39,641 bases of DNA. It comes from Actinomadura soli (GTDB lineage Bacteria; Actinomycetota; Actinomycetes; Streptosporangiales; Streptosporangiaceae). Position numbers and translations under genes: made by a program. Of the stretch, positions 26,661 through 33,191 are shown piece after piece. The notes under the pieces were generated by a model that ran no database searches, had not been told where the DNA came from, and was given only the letters and a program-made list of their open reading frames with translations. Each line of letters starts with the position of its first letter. Position 1 is the first letter of the stretch. Location of the stretch: positions 1 through 39,641 of the forward strand of contig NZ_VCKW01000051.1 in the NCBI RefSeq assembly GCF_005889715.1, in the 5' to 3' direction.

Positions 26661-27396
26661 CCTGCTCCGGGTACAGCGGATCATGGACCAGCGTCACCTC
26701 GACCCCAACATGGTCGCCGACCGGACCCGTCTTCCCCTCAACCAAGGCGGACCCGCCTGGTCCAACCTCGCCGACCTCTTCGGGGTGAGCGCCGGACAGT
26801 TGGTCCGCCTTGCCGAGGTGCTCGAGGTCGCCGTCGATGAACTCCTCACCCCGCCGCTGGATGCCTGGGCTGTGGAGCAGCAGGGCCAGGACCGTGACTT
26901 TCCCAGCCTGGACGCAGACGCGCTGCACGCCGTCCTGGTCCAGTTCGGGAGCCTCAGCGATCACGCATTGTGCAGGGTGTTCAACTGGACGCCGCAGCGG
27001 CTGGAGGACACCATCACCGTGCTGGCGCGGCGGCTGGGTGACAAAGGCGTCACCCCGGTACGGCAGGGAGACCGGGTCATCCTGGAACCCGCCTTCGAGG
27101 CCCTTCCCTCGGACGCCCAATGGCGGGTGACTGATCTGGCCGACGACAGTGTCACCTTGGCCGAGGAGCATGCGCCTTACCTGGTGACCGCGGTCCGTGC
27201 GCACGCCCTGGGGCCCTATCCCGGGCCGCCGATGGTCCCACGCCCCGTTATCGACACACTGGCCCGGCAAGGAGCTGCCCGGCCGCCCGACGCCCATGCA
27301 CCGCCTGGGCGGCCGGCGCGGCTGTTCCCCCACGACGACCTGATGTTCGCGCTCCGGCTGCACCAGACGCCACCCGACCGCGTCCGGGCACCATGA
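26644..27396 (+). CDS. two-HTH DNA-binding protein of the element
   Basis: A 250-residue protein. Residues ~30-70 form an XRE-like HTH (WSNLADLFGVSAGQLVRLAE, VLEVAVDELLTPP). Residues ~88-150 read as a winged helix (LVQFGSLSDHALCRVFNWTP ... RRLGDKGVTPVRQGDRVILE). The rest is variable and proline-rich. The ATG lies inside the end of the preceding gene with AGGTGGG upstream, so expression is coupled. It is likely a regulator or a sequence-specific DNA-binding subunit that could read the element ends or the palindrome 18 bases downstream of its stop. No direct family name can be given. Confidence 0.7.
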   Translation: MRRQLDLLRVQRIMDQRHLDPNMVADRTRLPLNQGGPAWSNLADLFGVSAGQLVRLAEVLEVAVDELLTPPLDAWAVEQQGQDRDFPSLDADALHAVLVQFGSLSDHALCRVFNWTPQRLEDTITVLARRLGDKGVTPVRQGDRVILEPAFEALPSDAQWRVTDLADDSVTLAEEHAPYLVTAVRAHALGPYPGPPMVPRPVIDTLARQGAARPPDAHAPPGRPARLFPHDDLMFALRLHQTPPDRVRAP

Positions 27397-27413
27397 CAGT
27401 ACTGCACGACGGC

Positions 27414-27444
27414 ACCGCTGGCGGTGCGCCGCACCGCCAGCGGT
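27414..27444. repeat. perfect 15-bp inverted repeat (31-bp palindrome)
   Basis: The arm ACCGCTGGCGGTGCG is followed by one base and its exact complement. It lies in the 149-bp gap between the two-HTH gene and the recombinase-like gene. It could be a terminator hairpin, but no T-run follows and the symmetry is complete, which also suits a dimeric protein or recombinase binding site. Confidence 0.8.
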
Positions 27445-27545
27445 ATGGCGGCTGCCACCGGATGCTCGAGTCAAATCTGCGCTGTGCCCGCGCTGCGATG
27501 CCCCGCCCTCGGTAACGCCCCGCCCGCGTCGACAAGAAGGTCACC

Positions 27546-28712
27546 ATGCCGGCTCAATCGCCTGCGCCTGGCGCCCTGCCTGACCCGTCATCGGACCTTG
27601 AGCAGCGGGTGCGCCAGCAGATCCAAGTGGTGCTGGGTGCCCGGCTCATCGAACTCGATCGCGCGGTCCCCGGGCAGGTCGCCTCGTCTGCCCGTGATCA
27701 CCTACCGGGTGCGGAGTCCGGACCGTGCCAGCAGACGCCCTCGCTGCTGATCGAGCTCACCACTCGCTGGGCGCTGTCCAGGAGGATCGAGGACCGCCCC
27801 GAGTTGCTGCGGGACCTGGCCGCGTGGTTCGACCACTGCGAGCATCCGCTATCGGCCACCCCCGCAGAGATCCTGGATTGGCTGCACGCCACCACCCGCC
27901 CTGGCACCTACGACAGGGGTGCGCCGCTGTACGTGGTCGAGCGGAGACGGCGGGTCGTGACCTCGTGGTACCGGATCTTGCACGAACACCGCTTGTGCCG
28001 ACGCAATCCGGCCGCCGGGCTGTGCGGCCCCCACCCTCCGAGCACCGGGTGGGAGCCGCACAGCGTCCGCAGCTTCACCGCTTACCGGCCGGTGTCCCTG
28101 GAGCCCGTAGCCTTCGCCGTCGTCGTCGAGTACGCGTTGCAAGAAGCGCATGAAAACGGCTACGAGTCCAACTGGCGTGACGCGGCTGTGCTGGCCGCAT
28201 CCTTCTATCTGAGGCGGTCGGTCGCGGACCTGGTGAAGTTGGGCATAAAGCATCTGACCGGCGTGGGCGCGTCTGTCGACGCCGACGATCCGATGACCCT
28301 GTGGCTTGACGATCCGAAGACCGCCCCCCAGTTGTTGCCGGTGCCAGCCGCAGTCAGCGCCCCGCTGCGGCGTTATCTGTTCCTGCGCGCCGCCCGACAC
28401 GGCACCGACCCGCGGCTGCTGAACGGGCCACTGTTTGCAGCTGATCCCGCAGAGACCCGCCCGGACCGGAGTGACCCCACCACGGAGGAACCTAGAGGCG
28501 ATACGCCGTGGGCGGACTGCGCCCAGCGAATCGACCGTCTGCTGGCGCGCGCCTCGCGAGCAACGGGGGTCAGCAACGGCATCGCAAGCGGCAACCTCAC
28601 CGCCGATTCAGCTGAGCCGTACCCCCGGCGCACGCCGACGCTGCCCCCGATCCAACCAGCGAGCACATTGTTGTGCTCGCATCTTGCCTGTCGTGCTGAC
28701 GCGGACTGCTGA
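27546..28712 (+). CDS. tyrosine-recombinase-like protein lacking the C-terminal active-site boxes
   Basis: A 388-residue protein. Residues ~85-165 match the core-binding domain of the integrase at 20550 (DLAAWFDHCEH versus DLAAWLDYC; RRRRVVTSWYRIL versus the SSWYTYL region; CRRNP versus DRNP). Residues ~205-235 match box I (NWRDAAVLAASFYLRRSVAD). After that the sequence diverges; the HxxR box and Tyr nucleophile are missing, and the tail TLPPIQPASTLLCSHLACRA looks like out-of-family sequence. Either the gene is 3'-truncated or it is a non-catalytic partner. ATG 27546 has an AAGAAGGT-like ribosome site (27535-27542). It is last in the element operon. Confidence 0.7.
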   Translation: MPAQSPAPGALPDPSSDLEQRVRQQIQVVLGARLIELDRAVPGQVASSARDHLPGAESGPCQQTPSLLIELTTRWALSRRIEDRPELLRDLAAWFDHCEHPLSATPAEILDWLHATTRPGTYDRGAPLYVVERRRRVVTSWYRILHEHRLCRRNPAAGLCGPHPPSTGWEPHSVRSFTAYRPVSLEPVAFAVVVEYALQEAHENGYESNWRDAAVLAASFYLRRSVADLVKLGIKHLTGVGASVDADDPMTLWLDDPKTAPQLLPVPAAVSAPLRRYLFLRAARHGTDPRLLNGPLFAADPAETRPDRSDPTTEEPRGDTPWADCAQRIDRLLARASRATGVSNGIASGNLTADSAEPYPRRTPTLPPIQPASTLLCSHLACRADADC

Positions 28713-28713
28713 G

Positions 28714-28729
28714 GAAACCACCTGGTTTC
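28714..28729 (+). terminator. short hairpin after the recombinase-like gene
   Basis: GAAACCA (28714-28720) and TGGTTTC (28723-28729) form a 7-bp stem one base after the stop codon. No clear T-run follows. It may terminate the element operon. Confidence 0.4.
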
Positions 28730-28982
28730 ATCGGCCTCTAGCGGATCTGGCTCATATTCCGTGCAGTTGTGACAGTCCTTGAGGGGCACTTGGGGGCGGA
28801 GGTGTGGCGGTGAGGACGCGGACCATGCTGCCGTCGCCGTCGTCGTAGGCGCGGGCCTCGGTTTTGTAGATCTCGTGTCCTTAAGTTGCACTGTTACGGG
28901 CCCGTCAATCACCGCCCGCATCTGAGCCATGCGCACCCCCTGTCCCCGTGTTCCCGAACAGACCGGGTGATACCCGCGCGCA
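28730..28982. other. non-coding junction with a short protein-coding scrap
   Basis: There is no intact gene. On the minus strand (about 28880 to 28760) a frame directly after a TAA reads GHEIYKTEARAYDDGDGSMV and continues with a proline-rich tail to a stop. It looks like the C-terminal end of an unknown small protein cut off at its 5' side, so an insertion or deletion boundary probably lies near 28,880. Confidence 0.3.
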
Positions 28983-29207
28983 TCACTCAGCAGGTGGCGA
29001 CCGCAGTTCGAAGCCGCTTAGGCCCCTACACACGCGGCGTCGACCCGGAAGACGCCTGGTACCAGGACCGCGACCACGTTGCCGCAGCCACACGTAGATG
29101 GTCTGGCTGGGCATGTCCAGGTCCGCTGCGACCTGCCGGACCGGCCGCCCGGCCTTCACCAGATCCAGCACCTTGCGCCGGAACTCAGGGGGATAGCCAA
29201 GGGGCAT
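28983..29207 (-). pseudogene. IS3-family orfA fragment
   Basis: From ATG 29207 (GGAGAGG upstream) the frame reads MPLGYPPEFRRKVLDLVKAG, then VRQVAADLDMPSQTIYVWLR. This is the HTH start of IS3-family OrfA transposase proteins. After ~43 residues homology stops abruptly (RGRGPGTRRLPG), and no OrfB is found. It is a 5' fragment of an insertion sequence. Confidence 0.65.
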
Positions 29208-29592
29208 CGATTGCCTCTCCTCGTGATCAACGGCACGAGGATTCCAGCAAGCCGACACCACGGAAGCCGGGGCACATCAAGGACTTCACCAAACCCGGTG
29301 GGCTTCACCTCGCGCTTCGCGACAGCGGCTACGACACGCAGCTCCGCATCGAGGACGTCGAGACCCACGAAGGAGGCTCCTTGCCCGTGTGGACCCCGGA
29401 CACCGGCAAGGCGTAAAGACCTCCGCGGGTTTCACCGACCTGTTCCGGGCCCGCAGGCACCCCGGCCAGCGCGCCGAGGACGCGCCGACCAGGAACGCGC
29501 CGAACGAAACGCCCGGCGCGACCGGCCGACGGAATGACCCGCCTGCACGCCCCGGTCGCCCCATCCTGGGGGGTTGGTCTCTGGCTAGCGAG
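29208..29592. other. gene-free stretch
   Basis: A plus-strand frame reads HIKDFTKPGGLHLALRDSGY and DTQLRIEDVETHEGGSLPVW before a stop near 29416. It has protein-like composition but no start with ribosome site and no family I know. It may be the tail of another broken gene. Nothing else is supported here. Confidence 0.35.
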
Positions 29593-31485
29593 TCAGTTTC
29601 CGACGTATTGGCTGTCGCCCGTGACATGTGCGTCATACCAGTAAAATCCGGCCGGGCAAGGTTGATTATCGGTGCGGTGTACAGTGAGGACGATGGTCGG
29701 TGGCCGGGGGGCGAGTCGCTGGTCGAGTTCTCGGCTGGGCTTTTCTTTACTTAGGGCGCCGGTCGCCTTGGTCCCACTGAAGGACAGTTCCCAGGTGAAA
29801 TGGGCCTGGGGACATTTGTTCGAGGTGGCGGCTGTGGCGAGCTTCCCACGCAGAGTACGAGGGCTGAAGGAGTTTTGGGTCTTGAGGGTGGTGGTGATCT
29901 GTTGCTGCGGCTCGAGAGTCCACTTATAGTCCGGAGAGAAACCGTTGCAAACACCCCGACGGGTGGAGCAGTCGCGAGGTAGCATCTCTGGTTTGGCGCC
30001 GGAGGCGTAGGCGAGATAGCTATCGTTGGGGAAGATGTTCGGGAACATGATCCAGACTACGATAGTCGTCGCGCCGACACACATCGCGAAGCATGCGAGA
30101 ATTCTGGGCAGAGCCTTGCCCGTAGTGGCAGGAAGATTCCGGATTCGTTTCCTGACATGGTCGCGCGCAACGATCCTTTGAAATTCTTCCTGAATGGCGC
30201 GGTAGTCGACGTCCTCGTTGGCGAAGCGGTGCAACTGCCGCGTGTGCGCAGGGTCTGCCTCGACCGCTTCGGCGATGGCCAGCGCGCCGGCGCTATCGGG
30301 TACGTAGTCGGCGGTGAACAGCCGTTCGACGAGTTCAGCGCTCATGCCTGAGGAGTCGGCGAGCCGGGTCGGGGTGTTCCCGGTGAGGTCGGCGTGGACC
30401 CGCAGATAGACCGCGAACGCCCGCCGCGTCGGCGGCGCCGCGGTGTTGATCTTTTGGCGGAGCATCAAGTAAGCGGTGGGGGCCTCGATCGTGGTCCCGG
30501 CGAAACGCGAGACGAGTTCCTCCGCGGTGCTCCTGCCGACATCGGCGAGTTCCAGGTAGGCCAGCAGTTGAGCCAGGATCTCCCGGTGCTGTGCCACCAG
30601 CGCCCTGGCCCGGCCGGCCTCGCTGCGCTCGTTGTCGCGTTGCCGTTCGGCCTGGCTGAGCCGCCAACCCAGCTCCTCGACGGTTTGCCGGGCAGCTGCT
30701 GTTTTCGCGCGCAGATCCGCGACGTCAGCATTCGCCTCTCCCAGCGCTGCCTGCAGAATTTCCACGGTCCGTTCGGCCCGCGTCTTCTCGTCCTGAAGTG
30801 TTGAGAGCTCCTCCTGGAGCCTTTCCAGCTGCACGCTGGGCGAAGCCGCGCCGTTCTCCTCCCCGGGCGGATCGGGAGCGGTGCCGGCAAGCGGCCCCGG
30901 TGCGGTGAGCTCAGACCAGCACGAGGGGTCGATGAGCTTGGAGATCTCCTGAGGGTCGGCGGGCTCGACGGTCTGGTCGTCGCTGCTCCAGGGTGGCTGT
31001 TCACGATAGGCCGCCACCCAGAGCCGCCCGATGCGGGCCGCCCGGTCCGGGTCACTGGCCGGGTGGTCGGCGCAGTGTCGGATGATCGCCTCGGCGACGT
31101 CCCCGCCGCAGCCCCCGCGACGTCCGGCACCGAGGTTCTTGGACAGCTTCTTCCGCGAGACCAGCTCTGCCTTCTCCGGCTCGACTTCACAGACGTGATC
31201 GAGGAGTCCCCGGCGCCCGAAAGTCGATTCGACATACCAATGCAGAGCGACGACGACCGCCCCTATCTCCCGAGAGACAAACCGATTTTCGATCTCGGAA
31301 TGGATCCACTCCTCGAATTGCTGGCGTTCCTTTTCCGTTTTCCGAAGGTACGCCTCGGGATACGTCAGGAACACGACCAGCTCAGCCAGCCAAGCATCTC
31401 GGCCTGCACTGCTGCCTGACGTCGCCGTTTGCGGCTGCCCAACGGCATTGTCCCGCCCTCGCCGCTGGTTGTCGCGCTCGCTCAT
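29593..31485 (-). CDS. single-pass membrane protein with coiled coil and HTH-like segment, unknown function
   Basis: A 630-residue protein not assigned to a known family. Order: disordered N-terminus; alpha-helical domain ~30-180 (WLAELVVFLTYPEAYLRKTE, GAVVVALHWYVESTFG); coiled coil ~215-310 (LERLQEELSTLQDEKTRAER ...); an XRE-like pattern ~355-420 (FAVYLRVHADLTGNTPTRLA, GMSAELVERLFTADYVPDS); one transmembrane helix ~461-482; and an extracytoplasmic domain of ~150 residues with four Cys, probably two disulphides. Cytoplasmic helical/HTH plus external Cys domain suggests signal transfer across the membrane. ATG 31485 has GGAG upstream. It lies among mobile debris, and its promoter carries four TTGTCGCG boxes. 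Confidence 0.7.
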   Translation of the reverse strand: MSERDNQRRGRDNAVGQPQTATSGSSAGRDAWLAELVVFLTYPEAYLRKTEKERQQFEEWIHSEIENRFVSREIGAVVVALHWYVESTFGRRGLLDHVCEVEPEKAELVSRKKLSKNLGAGRRGGCGGDVAEAIIRHCADHPASDPDRAARIGRLWVAAYREQPPWSSDDQTVEPADPQEISKLIDPSCWSELTAPGPLAGTAPDPPGEENGAASPSVQLERLQEELSTLQDEKTRAERTVEILQAALGEANADVADLRAKTAAARQTVEELGWRLSQAERQRDNERSEAGRARALVAQHREILAQLLAYLELADVGRSTAEELVSRFAGTTIEAPTAYLMLRQKINTAAPPTRRAFAVYLRVHADLTGNTPTRLADSSGMSAELVERLFTADYVPDSAGALAIAEAVEADPAHTRQLHRFANEDVDYRAIQEEFQRIVARDHVRKRIRNLPATTGKALPRILACFAMCVGATTIVVWIMFPNIFPNDSYLAYASGAKPEMLPRDCSTRRGVCNGFSPDYKWTLEPQQQITTTLKTQNSFSPRTLRGKLATAATSNKCPQAHFTWELSFSGTKATGALSKEKPSRELDQRLAPRPPTIVLTVHRTDNQPCPAGFYWYDAHVTGDSQYVGN

Positions 31486-31515
31486 GCCGGTAGCTCCTGG
31501 TCCGGGACTGGCGTC

Positions 31516-31575
31516 CGCGACAACCTCGGCGATTGTCGCGGGCAGAATCTTTTATTGATGTCACGCATTGTCGCG
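31516..31575 (-). promoter_or_regulatory. TTGTCGCG operator cluster
   Basis: CGCGACAA at 31516-31523 and TTGTCGCG at 31533-31540 form a perfect inverted repeat with a 9-base spacer. A further TTGTCGCG lies at 31568-31575, and one more inside the gene start at 31469-31476. All fall within 31-90 bases upstream of, or just inside, the 630-residue protein gene, where an operator would act. Confidence 0.5.
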
Positions 31576-31642
31576 GTTGCAGAACTGGCCTACGAGTCCG
31601 CTAATAGAAAGGCGGTTGCTATAGAGATGTAGTGACGCAGGC

Positions 31643-31687
31643 GGGCCCCGCACTGCCCACGGTCTGGCAACCGGCGGTGCGGGACCC
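31643..31687 (+). repeat. 15-bp stem hairpin
   Basis: 31643-31657 and 31673-31687 are complementary at 13 of 15 positions, with a 15-base loop (core CCCGCAC/GTGCGGG). It lies upstream of two small plus-strand ORFs; it may be a terminator for an unseen transcript or a structured leader. Confidence 0.55.
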
Positions 31688-31725
31688 GGTGACCCCTCCT
31701 CCGAGTACAGGAAGGACCTCTTCAT

Positions 31726-31920
31726 ATGATGCGGGATCTCTCGGTCCCGGCGCCACCGAGCGAGCCAGAATACCTGCTTTTCTGGAACTCTCGCCCGGCG
31801 CACGGGAATTCTCACCGCCGCTGCCGGCACCGCATGCCGAGGCCAGCCGCCGCCGCGACGCCGGAGTCGAGTCTGGATGTGCGGCTGGATAAGAGGATGG
31901 CCGGGGGGCGAGCGTGCTGA
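31726..31920 (+). CDS. small ORF, 64 residues, unknown
   Basis: From ATG 31726 (GGAAGGA about 9 bases upstream) it encodes MMRDLSVPAPPSEPEYLLFW and a basic tail ending DKRMAGGRAC. No family is recognised. Its stop overlaps the GTG of the next small gene (GTGCTGA), a layout typical of translational coupling, which is the main reason to list it. It could equally be a chance frame. Confidence 0.35.
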   Translation: MMRDLSVPAPPSEPEYLLFWNSRPAHGNSHRRCRHRMPRPAAAATPESSLDVRLDKRMAGGRAC

Positions 31921-32105
31921 TCCTGAAGGCGCTCATCGCGTTGGCCGTAATTCTTCTCGGCGTCGTCGCGGGGTCGGCCGCCACCTTCGTCGTGTGGAAG
32001 TGGGGGGGAACGTCCCCTGCGGTCGCGATCGTCACGGGCGTGTCGGTGTGCTTCGCCCTCGTTGGGGCCTCTATTGGCCTGGTGTCCTTTCTCGGATCGG
32101 ATTAG
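31914..32105 (+). CDS. small two-helix membrane protein
   Basis: 63 residues, almost entirely hydrophobic. Helix one is ILKALIALAVILLGVVAGSA. A short WKWGGTSP loop follows, then helix two AIVTGVSVCFALVGASIGLV, ending SFLGSD. GTG 31914 follows GGGGGGCG. No known family. It may be a small envelope protein or toxin-like peptide; no antitoxin is recognisable. Confidence 0.6.
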   Translation: MLILKALIALAVILLGVVAGSAATFVVWKWGGTSPAVAIVTGVSVCFALVGASIGLVSFLGSD

Positions 32106-32207
32106 CGCCGACGTGCCGCCGCGCCCACGGTTTCTGGCATGCGATGGTCCCCGTCGCCGTTTCCGGTCTGGGTAAGGCATCAGGTCTGAGAATCTTCCTC
32201 CAAATCC

Positions 32208-32224
32208 CCCCGACTAAGTCGGGG
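32208..32224. repeat. IS200/IS605-like hairpin remnant
   Basis: CCCCGACT and AGTCGGGG flank a single A, giving an 8-bp perfect stem preceded by AAATCC. AATCCCC...GGGG hairpins mark the ends of IS200/IS605 elements. No TnpA or TnpB is present in the window, so only an end may remain. It could also serve as terminator for the small membrane protein. Confidence 0.4.
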
Positions 32225-32460
32225 ATACAACAGGGCGCCTCATGGCGCACATGTAGTGGTCGGTGACCTGGCCCTCCTTGGCCGTGCGCAGCTCGTCCTG
32301 GCCGATGCGCCAGGTGATGCTGGTGGTGACCAGCCAGCGACGGCGGCCAGGACGCCGATCACGATGCCGATCACGATGCCGATCACGATGCCGACGCTGT
32401 TGAACCGGCCTTGGGGAACATCGGTGCAGCCGTTCTCGGTGAGAACGATCTTGCTGGCTA
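32214..32460 (-). pseudogene. remnant of a pentapeptide-repeat membrane protein (N-terminal part, frameshifted)
   Basis: One minus-strand frame gives VASKIVLTENGCTDVPQGRF and a hydrophobic GIVIGIVIGIVIGVLAAVAG. A second frame continues as VTTSITWRIGQDELRTAKEG and QVTDHY, then leaves homology and stops at 32214. RTAKEGQVTDRY-type sequence is the usual lead-in of actinobacterial pentapeptide-repeat proteins. The repeats themselves are absent, so the gene is truncated and frameshifted. Confidence 0.45.
32357..32392. repeat. three tandem copies of a 12-bp unit
   Basis: GATCACGATGCC is repeated three times exactly. On the minus strand it encodes GIVI repeats of the transmembrane helix in the pentapeptide-protein remnant, consistent with slippage expansion. 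Confidence 0.85.
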
Positions 32461-32472
32461 CTTGGTCTCCTG

Positions 32473-32613
32473 GTGACCGTACGCTGGCTCGGGGTGTTTC
32501 TGGAGGACCCTTTGGATGTGCCGGCTGCGGTGCTGGACTTCGTGTCCGAGCAGCTGGGGATCGTGGATCCGTCGCAGGTGAAGAGGTACAGCGAGCGGGC
32601 CAAAACGAAGCTT
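32473..32613 (+). pseudogene. Tn3-family transposase fragment (DUF4158 region)
   Basis: The frame TVRWLGVFLEDPLDVPAAVL, then DFVSEQLGIVDPSQVKRYSE and RAKTK, matches the N-terminal DUF4158 domain of Tn3-type transposases. Only ~45 internal residues remain; at about 32611 the sequence switches to a DUF397-like segment. It is a scrap from a rearranged transposon. Confidence 0.6.
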
Positions 32614-32662
32614 CCGTACGGCGAGCAAACGTTGGAAATTCGGCGCCTGCTACCACAAGGCC
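32612..32662 (+). repeat. left copy of 51-bp inverted repeat (DUF397 gene segment)
   Basis: These 51 bases match the reverse complement of 36166-36216 at 49 positions. In the right frame they encode RWKFGACYHKA, the front of a DUF397 protein, then stop. The core is GTTGGAAATTCGGCGCC. Confidence 0.85.
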
Positions 32663-32705
32663 AGGTAGCGTCGCCGGAAACCGACGACGGAGAAGGAGGC
32701 GACGC

Positions 32706-33191
32706 ATGCGCGCGACCGTGCTGGACGTGGTGCGGGACGTCGTGGACCAACAGGCGCCGGGGGAACGCCCGTTGGTCGACGATCTGGCGGGGCTGAACTA
32801 CAGGCTCGTCGTACGGCGGATGCGACAGGCGAACGACGGAAGGGGCGGCGACCCCCTCGGCTTCGGCCTTTCCGAGGTCACGGCGCTCATCACGCCCGTC
32901 GTGTTGCTGGCGGTCCACGAGGCGTGCCGGGCCGCGGTGGCGGACGTGACCGGCCGCCTGCTGCCCCGCGTCACCAACGCCCTGGATCGCCTGCGCCCGC
33001 CGAGCCGCCGCCCGACTGCCCCGCCCGAGGTCCCGGACCTCGACCGGGACCAACTGGCGGCCGTCCGACGTCGGGTGCGCACGGAGGCGGTACGGCGCGG
33101 GCTCCCCGAGCCGGACGCGGAGGCCCTGGCAGACAGTGTGGTCGCGAGGCTGGCGCTGGCCGGAACGGAGAGGGCTGAACAGGCGACATGA
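32706..33191 (+). CDS. conserved-looking hypothetical protein coupled to the M48 protease
   Basis: 161 residues. ATG 32706 is preceded by AAGGAGG at ideal spacing. It is helical and soluble by pattern: VLDVVRDVVDQQAPGERPLV, LITPVVLLAVHEACRAAVAD, then RRVRTEAVRRGLPEPDAEAL near the end. The family is not recognised. The last bases overlap the protease start (ATGA at 33188-33191), so the two are made together, and this protein is likely an assembly partner or regulator of the protease. The pair is enclosed by inverted DUF397-derived repeats. Confidence 0.75.
   Translation: MRATVLDVVRDVVDQQAPGERPLVDDLAGLNYRLVVRRMRQANDGRGGDPLGFGLSEVTALITPVVLLAVHEACRAAVADVTGRLLPRVTNALDRLRPPSRRPTAPPEVPDLDRDQLAAVRRRVRTEAVRRGLPEPDAEALADSVVARLALAGTERAEQAT

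Noticed and set aside
21986..28735. Similar short strings AAACCAC-TGG-CATCG at both sides of the element as att cores
   Set aside because: The match needs gaps and is too short to separate from chance; noted only as something to align with related elements.
32357..32392. Tandem repeats as a mini CRISPR array
   Set aside because: The units are 12 bp, adjacent without spacers, and encode a repetitive transmembrane helix; no cas genes nearby.
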